From contig JAEYDD010000042.1 in assembly GCA_023404095.1 (NCBI GenBank), forward strand, positions 149,639 through 213,638: DNA of 64,000 nt. The letters are read 5' to 3'. The notes under the pieces were generated by a model. That model did no database searches. It had not been told where the DNA came from and saw nothing but the letters and a program-made list of their open reading frames with translations. The DNA is from Pseudomonadota bacterium. Its GTDB lineage: Bacteria; Pseudomonadota; Alphaproteobacteria; Rhizobiales; Rhizobiaceae. The position numbers and the translations under genes were made by a program. Below are positions 24,598-34,247 of this stretch, one piece after another. Every line of letters begins with the position of its first letter. Position 1 is the first letter of the stretch.

Positions 24598-25026
24598 TCA
24601 TTCGGGCATGAGTTCGCCCGATCCGCCGGCTTCGGATGGAAAGTCGCGCAGCTTCGGCAGGCCGTCGCGGACCGGCAGCACCGCTTCGGCGTAATGGATG
24701 TGGACGGACGGCGCAAAGGCGAAGTCCCGCAGGATGCCGGGGCGGACGTCGGTGAGGCCGAGCCCGGGATGCTCGGTCAGCACGTGCCCGCCGCACTGAA
24801 GGCAGTGCCGGCGCTCGCTCATGCCGGACTTGTTGAAACGGCCGAGGTGCCCGGCGCCGCGCGAGAGCACGACCTTGTCCTGCGGCCACAGCACGTAGCC
24901 GCTCATTGGGCCGCCGGAATAGGTACGGCAGGAAGTGCAGTGGCAATAGCCCATTTCCAGTGGTGTGCCCTCCGCCCTGATCTCCACGGCGCCGCAAAAG
25001 CATGCGCCTGAGTGAAACACAGCCAT
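24598..25026 (-). CDS. GFA-family zinc protein (glutathione-dependent formaldehyde-activating enzyme-like)
   Basis: A 142-residue protein with the zinc-binding cysteines of the Gfa/CENP-V fold: CFCGAV at residues 8-13, CHCTSC near 28-33, and CLQCG near 79-83. Members are often annotated as formaldehyde-activating enzymes but most have no assigned substrate. The start at 25026 is preceded by GGAGG. It is monocistronic and divergent from the YbaK gene. Confidence 0.85.
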   Translation of the reverse strand: MAVFHSGACFCGAVEIRAEGTPLEMGYCHCTSCRTYSGGPMSGYVLWPQDKVVLSRGAGHLGRFNKSGMSERRHCLQCGGHVLTEHPGLGLTDVRPGILRDFAFAPSVHIHYAEAVLPVRDGLPKLRDFPSEAGGSGELMPE

Positions 25027-25173
25027 GTCCGCTCCTCCCTCCGATCGCCTCGATTCTCTCGCAGCGTTGCCGTTCATGGCAAGGGTGTTTGCATCCGCCG
25101 CTTTGTTGACTTCGACCAGGATGGGAGGAGAATGATCTCTCGCGTGGCCAGTTTACTGAAGAAGGGCGCTTCC

Positions 25174-25644
25174 ATGAGTATCGCCGGCAGGCTTCAGCAT
25201 TATATCGAACGGGAAGGTGTCGCCTACGACATCGTTCCCCACCATCGCACCGCAACGACAAGCCAATCGGCGCAGGCGGCGCATATCCCCGGCAGCAGGC
25301 TGGCGAAAGCCGTGGTCGTCCACCATGAGGCGGGTTATCTGCTTGCCGTCGTGCCCAGCACGCACAGGGTGGAACTTACCACCTTGCAGGACGCCATGGA
25401 CCGAAGGCTCGGGCTCGCGTCCGAAGACGAGGTCTGCCAGCTCTTTTCGGATTGCGAGGAGGGAGCAGCGCCGCCACTCGGGATGGCCTATGGCGTCCCG
25501 GTCGTGCTCGACGAGAGCTTCGGCCATGTCAGCGACGTCTATTTCGAGGCCGGCGACCACCGCAACCTGGTGCATGTCACCGGACCGAACTTCCTGGCGC
25601 TGATGAAGGACGCCCAGATCGCCCGCATCGGCCGGCCGCACTAG
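25174..25644 (+). CDS. YbaK/EbsC-domain aminoacyl-tRNA deacylase
   Basis: A 156-residue single-domain protein. A short N-terminal helix (RLQHYIEREGVAYDI) is followed by the YbaK fold with the conserved lysine in RLAKAVVVH, then the G-rich block PPLGMAYGVPVVLD. Such proteins hydrolyse mischarged tRNA (Cys-tRNA(Pro) or Ala-tRNA(Pro)) in trans. The frame continues upstream, but ATG 25174 starts at the family N-terminus. It is followed by a strong terminator. Confidence 0.83.
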   Translation: MSIAGRLQHYIEREGVAYDIVPHHRTATTSQSAQAAHIPGSRLAKAVVVHHEAGYLLAVVPSTHRVELTTLQDAMDRRLGLASEDEVCQLFSDCEEGAAPPLGMAYGVPVVLDESFGHVSDVYFEAGDHRNLVHVTGPNFLALMKDAQIARIGRPH

Positions 25645-25674
25645 CGGCACCTTCGAGCGAGGCTTCTGAGGACC

Positions 25675-25716
25675 GCGCGCCACATGCAGCGTGGCGCGCA
25701 TCCTATTTTTTGTTTT
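25675..25716 (+). terminator. Rho-independent terminator after YbaK gene
   Basis: A perfect 9-bp GC stem (GCGCGCCAC 25675-25683 with GTGGCGCGC 25691-25699) and a 7-base loop, then ATCCTATTTTTTGTTTTT. The remaining bases up to 25940 hold no gene, only the leader of the next transporter. Confidence 0.85.
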
Positions 25717-25940
25717 TCAAAGGACAGCAGGGCGAGCGTATCGACGTGGGCATGCCCGCTCGCGCAACTGACGCTGATTGTCCACGCCGGTACGCCCGTT
25801 GGGTCCTGCCGTCCGGCAACAGAAACGACGATCATTTTCTTTCAGATCTCTATTTTCGGATGGCATCCGCGCGTCTTTGCCAAAAGCGGCAAGACTCATG
25901 CTAGGAGCGGGGCGAACTCAGTCCCATTTGAAGCATTGCA

Positions 25941-26864
25941 ATGAACATCAAGTCCCGCGGTTACCTCTTCGCACTCCTGGCGGTGACCATCTTTGCGGCC
26001 CAGGACGGCATCACGAAATATCTTGGTGACCGGTATCCGCCCATCCTCGTGACCATGATACGCTTCTGGGCATTCGCACTGTTCGTATCCTGTCTGGCGG
26101 CAACGTCTTCCGGCGGCATCCGCGGCGCGATCGCCACGCGCCGCCCGTGGCTTCAGATTTCCCGGGGGATCCTGCTGGTTGCCGAAATCGTGGTCATCGT
26201 GTTCGCCTACAAGACGGCCGGGCTCGCCATGAGCCAATCGATATTCCAGGTGACGCCGTTGTTCATCACCCTGCTTTCCGTGCCTCTTCTCGGTGAAAAA
26301 GTGGGCTGGAAACGGGCTTCCGCAGTCGTCGTCGGCCTGGTAGGCGTGCTGATCATCATCAACCCGGTCGATGTGCATTTCGACGCGTCGCTGCTGTTGC
26401 CGCTGACGGCGGCGGCCATGTTCGCCTTGTACAGCATTGCTACGCGCGCCGTCAGCCATGAGGATTCCTCGACCACCAGCGTCTTCTATGCGGGCGTTGT
26501 GGGAGCGCTTGCGATCTCGCTGATCGGGCCGTTCTACTGGACCGACGTCAAGCCTTCGGACTGGTATGTGCTGGGGGCTCTCTGCGTCTGCGGCACGTTG
26601 AGCCACTATTTCCTGATCCGCGCCTATTCGATCCTTCCGGCAGCGGAACTTCAGCCCGTCACCTACCTGCAACTCGTCCTCAACGTCTGCATCGCCGTGC
26701 TGTTCTTCGGAGAGCGTGTCACGTTGAACATGGTTGCCGGCGCGCTCATCGTCGTCGGCGCCGGCCTGTTCACCGTCTGGCGGGAGCATCAACTCGCCAG
26801 GAAGACCGAGGCAGCCGCTCAGCGGGGGCAGGGCGGTAGTGTGCCCGGACTGGGAGATGGGTGA
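25941..26864 (+). CDS. EamA-family (DMT) transporter
   Basis: A 307-residue inner-membrane protein with about ten helices arranged as two EamA repeats (residues 5-140 and 150-285); conserved Gly/Pro-rich ends include LLSVPLLGEKVGW and LQLVLNVCIAVLFFGERV. DMT exporters move amino acids, drugs or metabolites; the substrate cannot be told. It is the last gene before the accessory island and has its own start well separated from upstream genes. Confidence 0.88.
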   Translation: MNIKSRGYLFALLAVTIFAAQDGITKYLGDRYPPILVTMIRFWAFALFVSCLAATSSGGIRGAIATRRPWLQISRGILLVAEIVVIVFAYKTAGLAMSQSIFQVTPLFITLLSVPLLGEKVGWKRASAVVVGLVGVLIIINPVDVHFDASLLLPLTAAAMFALYSIATRAVSHEDSSTTSVFYAGVVGALAISLIGPFYWTDVKPSDWYVLGALCVCGTLSHYFLIRAYSILPAAELQPVTYLQLVLNVCIAVLFFGERVTLNMVAGALIVVGAGLFTVWREHQLARKTEAAAQRGQGGSVPGLGDG

Positions 26865-27200
26865 CGTTTCGTAGCGGAGCCACGGCAAGACCTTGCGCAC
26901 TTGGCGGGGGTACTGATGTCGCCGAGAGAGACTTCGGTGATGGAGAAACGCCAGCGCATTGCTAGGCTATCCTTCCCCCAACCAGGCGGTGCCCGTCGCC
27001 CAATGCGTGCGCGTCCGCTAAAAAACCGAATAGGAACAGTCTCAGTCTGGTCTTCCCGGTCGGGCCGGCGCCATCAAACAGGTCGAGGGCGGCATTTGGC
27101 TTAAAAGCTTCATGCGCGATGATCTGGGATGTATCGACCTGGAGAAGCTGACTTTGCTATTATTAGTAGATCCGCGTAGGTTTGCACCTGCGAAAGATTT
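26865..27200 (+). other. Intergenic stretch without a gene; left edge of the accessory island
   Basis: No frame here has the length, start or composition of a gene. The composition becomes more AT-rich toward 27150, where the truncated transposase gene ends, so the junction between core DNA and inserted DNA probably lies in this stretch. No clear direct repeat or copy of the tRNA-Arg end was found by eye. Confidence 0.4.
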
Positions 27201-27869
27201 TCATAGGAAAAAAGCATTGTAAATCAATTGTAGCGATGTTCTTCCTTGCCAGAATCCAAGGATGGTTGGTTCTCCGCGATAGCGATGAACCTGACGCGCC
27301 GCGATAGGCCTGATCCTAGAATCCAGGCAATAAAAAAGCCCACCGGAGCGGGCCACGCAGGCGTTACGCCATTCCTTGTACAGTCGATTGAAGGTCGAAA
27401 CGCTGGGCGCTGCAACATTGTTGACGGAGTCTGACCTGACCGGGCTGAGCAACTTCTTCCATCGAGGATCGATCCAGGTCTGAAACGTCTCGCTGGAGCG
27501 GGCGATCGTGCCCACAGTCAGGCACTCCTCATCGAATTTCTCGAAGAGTCGGACCCGCAATCTGGCAACCCTCTGCACCTTGGGGTTAAATTCGTTGAAC
27601 GTCCTTCCCTTGAAGAGAAGCTCGAGGAACTGCACCTCTGGCTTGTTGCCGCCGTATTCGAGGCGCGCCGTCTCGGCGTCTAAACGATCATTGATGTCAG
27701 CATGGCGTAGAAAAATCATCCGGTCGGGATGCTCTTCATGAACGAAGTCGTAGCCGTCGAAGCGACGGCCCGCCGGGACGTAGGGTTCGTTCCCGATCCG
27801 CAGGATATCGTCGCTAGTAAGGATCGGGACGGGATGTCGGATAACCTTCGGAAGAGGATAGTAGTCCAA
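27201..27869 (-). CDS. Truncated TnsB/TniA-like transposase N-terminal part
   Basis: About 222 residues from TTG 27869, which follows an ideal AGGAGG at 5 bases; GTG 27902 is the alternative. The first ~170 residues look like the DNA-binding N-terminus of a Tn7/Mu-type transposase, with a helix-turn-helix-like APSVSTFNRLYKEWR. No DDE catalytic domain follows, whereas full relatives are about 600-700 residues, and the last ~45 residues look unrelated. With the TnsA-like gene upstream on the same strand this suggests a broken Tn7-like element. Homology is judged by eye and uncertain. Confidence 0.5.
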   Translation of the reverse strand: MDYYPLPKVIRHPVPILTSDDILRIGNEPYVPAGRRFDGYDFVHEEHPDRMIFLRHADINDRLDAETARLEYGGNKPEVQFLELLFKGRTFNEFNPKVQRVARLRVRLFEKFDEECLTVGTIARSSETFQTWIDPRWKKLLSPVRSDSVNNVAAPSVSTFNRLYKEWRNACVARSGGLFYCLDSRIRPIAARQVHRYRGEPTILGFWQGRTSLQLIYNAFFL

Positions 27870-27910
27870 GAGAACCTCCTGACATAAGGACGGTACCCGC
27901 ACGATAGCGG

Positions 27911-28288
27911 TCAGTGTCCGCCCATTTCCCGTTTGGACGGAGTTCTAGGGGAGTATACGTCAGTCACGGTAGAGCGGCCTTCCGGCCGAATGGCCGAACA
28001 AGGTCCGTCGTACGATCCTGTGTTGGGCTCGAAATGCTTGAGGGCGGCTTCGTAACCGTCGCGGGCAACCATCACATCGAACGTGGGAAACGAGTCGATG
28101 ATGGAGTAGAACTTCGTTCTCCCGTAGATATGGAACTGGAGCTTCCCCTCAGCTTTGAGAAGCCCGTTCGCCATGTGCGCCGCTGCGCGGTACCCTTCGA
28201 AGACGGCCGCCTTCCGTGGCTTGAGTCGAGACAGGAAGTTTCGTGCCTCGACGACCGCGAAGTTCAGGCTTTCGGAGGAGGAACACAT
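27911..28288 (-). CDS. Protein of unknown function between TnsA-like and TnsB-like genes
   Basis: A 125-residue protein from ATG 28288, with GGAGGAG 8 bases upstream; an ATG at 28294 abuts the ribosome site and is less likely. It contains a helical N-terminal half (VVEARNFLSRLKPRKAAVF) and a short acidic/aromatic middle (FYSIIDSFPTFDVMVARDG). It begins 15 bases after the TnsA-like stop and ends 41 bases before the TnsB-like start, so it is part of the transposition operon. I do not recognise a family. Confidence 0.55.
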   Translation of the reverse strand: MCSSSESLNFAVVEARNFLSRLKPRKAAVFEGYRAAAHMANGLLKAEGKLQFHIYGRTKFYSIIDSFPTFDVMVARDGYEAALKHFEPNTGSYDGPCSAIRPEGRSTVTDVYSPRTPSKREMGGH

Positions 28289-28303
28289 GGACATCTCCTC
28301 CGT

Positions 28304-29173
28304 TCAGCCGCAAAGCCCGGTGGCGCTACCGCCTGGCGCGTGTGCGAGCCATGACAGTTCGGTGATCTTCTCACCCGTGAGGGAAAACAGGATTCCTGCA
28401 TCGATCAGCCGCCAAGTCGCTACCCGGCGCCGGGGAATGCATGCGCAGTCGTTCAGAAGTGCGCCGAAACGGAACCAGCCGTGAAGCTTGCCGACGATAT
28501 CGAGCAACTCGTCGACATCCTCCTGGTTATGGTATTCACGCGACCACCTAACCATCTGAGCGTTCTCCGCCGCCTCGATCGTTCCGTATCGTTCTGTCCG
28601 TAGGACGATGCCATCGACCAATTGCGCGGACGGATCCGCTTCGATGCGCTCAATCAGCCCCTCCATCTCTTTCCGCTTCTTCTCCTGCTTGACGATGATG
28701 GCTTGCCGGAAACCATCTTTGTAAACAACGAAGAAGTCGGCGGTATGCTTGTGAAGCTTTCCATCGTCGTCGTGGTAGTGAAACACCGGAAACTGAGAGT
28801 GCAGCTCGGCAACGTCGTTACGGGCCTGTAGCCGAAGCGAGACGCGGTGTTCCAGTTCGCTCTCATGGTACACGACGATACCGCGGTAGTATGTCCAACC
28901 GCGAGCCGTCTTCATGTTCTTCAGCGGCGGAACGCGTGTCGCGAGGCCGTGGGTTTTATCGTACAGAATCCGTCTCCCCTGCGGGGTGAGAGTGGGCCGC
29001 GCCTCAGCGGCCAGGATAAGTCGCTCCTCGGGAAGCCGTACAGGGCGGCGCAGCGACGTGTCCTGCATGCCTGAAATGCGCACATTCATCGGACGCCGCC
29101 GATCGAGGAACCCCAAGCCGGCACGTCGTCTTGCGATCTTGCGGGCGACGGAGCGTGAATGGATGACTGACAT
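28304..29173 (-). CDS. TnsA-like endonuclease of a Tn7-type element
   Basis: A 289-residue protein. Residues 95-165 look like the TnsA/restriction-fold nuclease core: Glu in HESELEHR (104-108), Asp146 in HTADFFVVYKDG and Lys162 in AIIVKQEKK, the E-D-K set that cuts the 5' ends of Tn7-like transposons. The C-terminal third (AENAQMVRWSREYHNQEDV) resembles the TnsA helical domain. The start at 29173 is preceded by AAAAGGAAAC; the in-frame ATG at 29329 has no such site. It is the first of three genes on this strand. Confidence 0.6.
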   Translation of the reverse strand: MSVIHSRSVARKIARRRAGLGFLDRRRPMNVRISGMQDTSLRRPVRLPEERLILAAEARPTLTPQGRRILYDKTHGLATRVPPLKNMKTARGWTYYRGIVVYHESELEHRVSLRLQARNDVAELHSQFPVFHYHDDDGKLHKHTADFFVVYKDGFRQAIIVKQEKKRKEMEGLIERIEADPSAQLVDGIVLRTERYGTIEAAENAQMVRWSREYHNQEDVDELLDIVGKLHGWFRFGALLNDCACIPRRRVATWRLIDAGILFSLTGEKITELSWLAHAPGGSATGLCG

Positions 29174-30401
29174 GATGTTTCCTTTTGTGGTGGCAAGAAT
29201 TGGAAAAGTTCCCATGGGCGCGCGCACCGTCATCCCCGGAATGACCGGAGTTCGATTGCAAATCTCCGCTACATGCGGTGAGGAGTCGCCTGTGTCGGCA
29301 TTTATCGGCGACCGCGTTGGCAAAGCCACTCAAGCCTCGCCGCCGAAAGGCAGCGAATCCTATGACAACATGTCAGTTGCCTAAGGGCGGAAGGTAAGGG
29401 CCACGATCGCGGGGACTCAAGCAAACAGTTGAACTGGCCTAGCCAGATCATGCCCAGAACAGCTTCGTCGAGCAGCAAAGACCCCGAGCGCGGTTCGCAC
29501 TATCCGCTAGTTTTGGTGGCGTCCTATTCGGGTCATCGGCTTGTTCCTCCGATCAAACGTGATTCCCATAACTCGTCCGGACGGTTTTGTTCACACGATT
29601 ACCAAAGGGCTGGGTTTCCAAGGAGCGACCGACAAAGGATTCACAAACCGTATGCGGCTCGCGCTCGCTCCTTTCGCGTTTTGCCAATCTCGATCCTCGA
29701 ATTCACCATGAACAGGGGAGCGCTGGTCAGCACAATCTCGCCGGATTGCAGCTTGTGAGAGTGCATCCTGTTGTGGTCGGTGTTTATATTGATCGCCATT
29801 TGGTTGTTGCTGGCAATCTTTGGATAGTTCAAATCAGTCCAATTTATTCGAACTTTTGGCCTGTCTTCACGATGTGGTAGGTCAATAAAATCGATTGAAT
29901 TTTCAACGCTGAGATCGGGGCCGGCATCGGCAGGCGCCGTCACACAACTCGACGGGAATGAAATTGCATTCGAAACGCTCAAAGCGGGCGCGACGTCCGC
30001 ATTTGAAATGCTGCCGTTTGGCGATTTTGGCACGAATGACCGCTTTGCGCCCTCAAACCGGGCTTAGAGACCAGCTTGGCTGCGACCCGAAAGCAGACGT
30101 CGCCAGCGACAGGGCTGGACGACTTGATGCGCCATCGCATCACCGTCTTTCAGAGAAATATATCAGCAATCCAATACCAGACATCGGCGAAATTACAGAA
30201 CAGCGGTCAGCGGTGCGACAGCGCACACCGACGGCACCTCGCAACAATCCATCGGAGTTGGTCAAGAGGCGAATCGACGCCCGCATGACGCGTCAGTCAT
30301 TTCGAGCAACTACGAACTAAAAAAAATCGTACTAAAGTATGGAGCTTTCTAGAAAACCATATAAGTTGGTAAAGCTACGAGATGGGGTGGGTGGTGCACC
30401 T
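29174..30401. other. 1.2-kb stretch with no convincing gene
   Basis: The transposon end should lie just upstream of the TnsA-like gene, between about 29174 and 29400. A perfect TGACA-ACA-TGTCA repeat is at 29363-29375, but no set of repeated transposase-binding sites is obvious. A 130-codon minus-strand frame (29641-30033) and plus-strand frames of 70-120 codons around 29958-30320 exist. They overlap each other and lack ribosome sites or recognisable motifs, so I do not call them. Confidence 0.4.
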
Positions 30402-33400
30402 ATGAAAAAATTAGTCTTTATCTCTATTCTGTGTGCAATTTATGCGCCGGCGATTTCCGTGGCCGAACCTTTTATAACCTCGGCAAATAGAATACTTCCT
30501 TTTGCGACAGTAGAGAAAAATTCCCTGAAGCTGGCGTCTTCAGCAAAATTTTCCACTCTTACTCCTGAGATAACAGCAAATGATATCGACTTTATATCCG
30601 GTCTGTATTTCAATAAGGAAATATTGAAATATGGCAATCCCAAAACAAAAAGTGCACTTCGGCTGGCGCTATTCGATGTTTTGCTTAACTGGGGACAATT
30701 TAAATCTGAAAGTTCACGGCTACGTTTCTTCGAGCAGCGCTACACTGCATATCGCGGATTGGATCTTAGGGCGTTTGCGTCGGTGGTGGCAAACTCCTAC
30801 AAAATTGGCTTCATACCCCGTGTAACCACGTTGAAATTCGCCGACGGCGAGACTCGTAAGGTGATGTATCAGTTACCCGATTACCTTACTAGAGATTTTG
30901 ACATCGAAGAAAGGTCATATGATGGCGCCGAGCTTGAGGCCGGAATAAGCTTGCTCAACGCTGGGAGCGCCAGCATTGAAATGCAAGATCGGTTCAACCC
31001 GGTAGATCCAATATTCCGTTCTTTTCTTTCTTCTTACTCAAGTTTGAGGCTGTCAAACCAGCTTAATCTTTCTGCAGCGGCGTACGCGAATGCCCTGGAG
31101 AGTGGGGTCTTCCCGCGTGCTCAATTGACTAGGCTGATCTCGGAAGCCCGGCAACAGTTGGCGAGATTGGATGCCGAACTCGGGGAAACAAGGAACGAAA
31201 ATCGGCGAAAAGAGATCGAGAAGCAAATACAGAAATTGTCCGCCCAACTCGCCGACGGAGCGGAAAGCTATGCCGCCCTAATTAATGTGAGAATGCCATC
31301 TGATGCCGCAGATGGTGGGTCGATCGGAGACGAAAACGCCAAAAAGCAAGATGAATGGAAGAAATTCTCCGAGGAGTACCAAAGGAAGTCGAAAAAATAT
31401 TACGATACATTCATGGGTATAGCGGACCTCGTATCGCCGGATGATCCTACGTTGAGAGTGGGTATTCTTAGTGTCCAAATATTAACAAATCTTGCAGTAG
31501 CTGCAGGCACTCAAGATTATATAACCGCTGCGGCAGTGGGAGTCCAATTCGCGGGCCAAATTTTCGGAACAGGCTCGGGCGGCGCGCAAAGCTCCAATGC
31601 CGCGATATTGAAGTATCTGGCAGCAATTCGCCGTGATATAGCCAACCTTCACAAGGAGATGCGAGCTCGCTTCGAGCGAATTGAAATGCAGTTGGACAGC
31701 ATAGACCGAAAACTTTCGGATCAGTTTCGATTTATCATAGAAAACTTTCAGTTTCTTGCGGACAAAATTGAGACCGTATCTCAAGTTGCCAATGCTTCTT
31801 CTGAAGAGGACTATCGATATCGGCAAAACGAGCTGGCCTCTGCTATAGACGAATTCAATTCGCGATATTGGGAATCGATACTCGACGGGAAAATTTCCAC
31901 AAATATCAGCTTTGAACTGTCGACAGCGATTGATACCTTCAGCACGACCTATCTTTCAACGAATACCGGAACAGGGCTTTCACATCCTCGCATTGTAGGG
32001 CCGACGGATTGCTGGCAAAGAATCTTGCGCGGCCTTTACGCGGCACAATCAACCGCGGACGGGTTGAAGGAGACAACGTCGCGTCTCAAGAGTTCCCTGC
32101 GTTCACCGAGCTTCGGCAAAAGCGCCCATTGTGTAAATGCCCTTTTCTCGACGGCTGCAGAAACAATGCCACGAATGCGGCTCGAAGCAGGCGTTGAGAA
32201 TAACGGTATCGGCCTTCCTGGCTTTGTGGATGCCAATGGCTTTTTCAATTTCGACGGCGGCAATCTTCTTTTTTCACCGCAACATGCGCTTACCACTTCA
32301 ATGGCTCTCAATCGGCGGCTACTTGCGATTCAAGATCCGGACATATTGCGAGCAGAGCTTGAGAAGAAGATAACGCGACTCTCGGACGTCACGAGGAATA
32401 TGGCGCTAGTAGGCAGCCGTGCGGGACTAGAGGTTCAAGTTCCCGTCTATCTTTCTGCCGTACGAGAATATCTCCGCACTGAAGCGGTTCTCTACAAGAC
32501 GAAGCTCGCCAGAGCGCTAATTCGACACGGCTCGTATGCTGAGCAAAAATTTCTAACGGGGTTTGGCTCAATTGCAGGTGCATATAGGTTCTACCGTGTT
32601 CCGCAGCAGAGCATCCTTTATCAGTACCACAGTGGCCGTGAGACCGACCCGGCATTCATCCGAGGGAAAACGCTGTTTGAAAATCAGCGGCAGTTGGTGA
32701 AGGCACTATTCGAAAGCGAAATACGCGATCTCGCTCGTGATGTTGATCAAATTGTTAAAGTTGAGTTTGGCAACTACGGCGGAACAATCGGATCATGCTC
32801 TTCAATAGAGGAGTGTGTCACATTCGCCTATGCAACAAAAAAGGTCGATTCCTTTCTCGCGATAGACACAGTGACTGTTGGGTTGCCTTCAATAGTCAAA
32901 GTCAACGCACAGCGGCAAGCTGAAATCGAGATCCTCCTGAAGCTTATTACCTCCGAAGTGGAAGCGGCGGCACATGTCTTCAATGAGATGGGAGCGAGAA
33001 TTTCAGATTACCCGAAGCCTGCATTTGGTAGATCTGGGCCGCCATACTACAAAGAAAATCCGATGCCCGACGAGGAGGTATTCAAATTAGAAAGGGACTT
33101 TTTGACCGTAATTTCGGATTTCCGCGCTCGCACTAAGGTCATATCCCTCCAAGTCGTTGATGACTATGACGCCTATCTGCGGTCAGAAGGCACTTCCTTG
33201 GATGATCGATTTGCGCAAGCTCTTAGTCTATTTTTCGCGGGAGTTACGTTCGAAAAAAACTTTAACGAACTATTTGCTGCATACAAACTCGCTGGAAAGG
33301 AAAGCGAGTTGAAAGATGCGAACGTCGCCGAATTGAATTTTTTCCAGGAACGAAGCGCTACGATCTCCCATTATATACGCAGCAAATGTGGAGCAAAAGT

Positions 33401-34127
33401 TGGCGAAGCGTGTCACAGTCCGGAGCATTTTCCTGAAGATAGGTATCCTCTGAGTGCTTACTTATATCCTTTTATGGTCGGCGAGACGCCCGCGAAACAG
33501 GAAGAACAGGTCCTAAGGTTATACTATCAACAAAATGATGGAACGTTGTTCGGCTATTTTTTGAGTAAGGTGTGGCTTTCGGCAAAACGGGATACCAGAG
33601 GCCTGGCCCCTAAGGAGGCTCCGGCGACATCGGTGTCGGACAGCCTCCGCCTTGCGAGCAAACCGATCTTTCCGAATTTTGATGCTGAGTATATGCATAC
33701 AGCGGATAACGTACACAGCAAGATTCATCCAGGGATTGTGGGTGCCGCAAAACAACTGTCAGAGGTCAGCGCGATCGGTGCATGGAAGTCGGAGTTGCCT
33801 GGCTGCCGCGATCAAGCCGCGATTTTTGAACAGTTCCCTCTATCGGAGCAGCAACTTTACAAGGATGCGGGCGATGACCCTTTCGCAGACGCGACCCCCG
33901 CCTGTGAACTTACAAGCAAAGTTAGCAGATATCTGGCAATGGCATATCGCGGCGGAAGCTATAACTACTTACTGAACCAAACCGCGGTAGACTATCTTCA
34001 AAACCTACGTGATGACGCGAAAATTCTGTTACTCGACAAAGCAATCGGCAGGGCGGTTGTAGCGCGAGCCAACGCGCTCCAAACGGTTCCGGCGTATCAA
34101 GAGTATCTGTTAAAGCAAATAAAGTGA
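30402..34127 (+). CDS. Large exported helical protein of unknown function (1241 aa)
   Basis: A signal peptide (KKLVFISILCAIYAPAISVA) starts at ATG 30402; an in-frame ATG at 30339 would hide it. Residues about 240-285 form a coiled coil (ARQQLARLDAELGETRNENR). Residues 352-396 are hydrophobic and Gly/Ala-rich (VGVQFAGQIFGTGSGG), followed at 400-463 by a heptad-rich helix (RDIANLHKEMRARFERIEMQ). Only a few cysteines are present (for example SKCGAKVGEAC). A hydrophobic hairpin next to long helices recalls helical pore-forming toxins, but no family is recognised. It is markedly AT-richer than its neighbours, a sign of transfer, and convergent with a Cys-rich exported protein. Confidence 0.75.
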   Translation: MKKLVFISILCAIYAPAISVAEPFITSANRILPFATVEKNSLKLASSAKFSTLTPEITANDIDFISGLYFNKEILKYGNPKTKSALRLALFDVLLNWGQFKSESSRLRFFEQRYTAYRGLDLRAFASVVANSYKIGFIPRVTTLKFADGETRKVMYQLPDYLTRDFDIEERSYDGAELEAGISLLNAGSASIEMQDRFNPVDPIFRSFLSSYSSLRLSNQLNLSAAAYANALESGVFPRAQLTRLISEARQQLARLDAELGETRNENRRKEIEKQIQKLSAQLADGAESYAALINVRMPSDAADGGSIGDENAKKQDEWKKFSEEYQRKSKKYYDTFMGIADLVSPDDPTLRVGILSVQILTNLAVAAGTQDYITAAAVGVQFAGQIFGTGSGGAQSSNAAILKYLAAIRRDIANLHKEMRARFERIEMQLDSIDRKLSDQFRFIIENFQFLADKIETVSQVANASSEEDYRYRQNELASAIDEFNSRYWESILDGKISTNISFELSTAIDTFSTTYLSTNTGTGLSHPRIVGPTDCWQRILRGLYAAQSTADGLKETTSRLKSSLRSPSFGKSAHCVNALFSTAAETMPRMRLEAGVENNGIGLPGFVDANGFFNFDGGNLLFSPQHALTTSMALNRRLLAIQDPDILRAELEKKITRLSDVTRNMALVGSRAGLEVQVPVYLSAVREYLRTEAVLYKTKLARALIRHGSYAEQKFLTGFGSIAGAYRFYRVPQQSILYQYHSGRETDPAFIRGKTLFENQRQLVKALFESEIRDLARDVDQIVKVEFGNYGGTIGSCSSIEECVTFAYATKKVDSFLAIDTVTVGLPSIVKVNAQRQAEIEILLKLITSEVEAAAHVFNEMGARISDYPKPAFGRSGPPYYKENPMPDEEVFKLERDFLTVISDFRARTKVISLQVVDDYDAYLRSEGTSLDDRFAQALSLFFAGVTFEKNFNELFAAYKLAGKESELKDANVAELNFFQERSATISHYIRSKCGAKVGEACHSPEHFPEDRYPLSAYLYPFMVGETPAKQEEQVLRLYYQQNDGTLFGYFLSKVWLSAKRDTRGLAPKEAPATSVSDSLRLASKPIFPNFDAEYMHTADNVHSKIHPGIVGAAKQLSEVSAIGAWKSELPGCRDQAAIFEQFPLSEQQLYKDAGDDPFADATPACELTSKVSRYLAMAYRGGSYNYLLNQTAVDYLQNLRDDAKILLLDKAIGRAVVARANALQTVPAYQEYLLKQIK

Positions 34128-34247
34128 CGGGAGAAATAATAAAATAATATATATAAAATTCGTATCACTGGTCTCTATTCTATCACTGTCGTGAATTCCG
34201 CCGAAATGCCGAAGAGTGAGGCGGCAATTGCGACGGCTTTGGCATGT

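Noticed and set aside
29641..30033. 130-codon minus-strand frame in the transposon-side gap
   Set aside because: No ribosome site, no recognised motif, and plus-strand frames of similar length overlap it; cannot be separated from chance.
29958..30320. 120-codon plus-strand frame before the giant exported protein
   Set aside because: Basic, motif-free protein without a ribosome site; likely chance.
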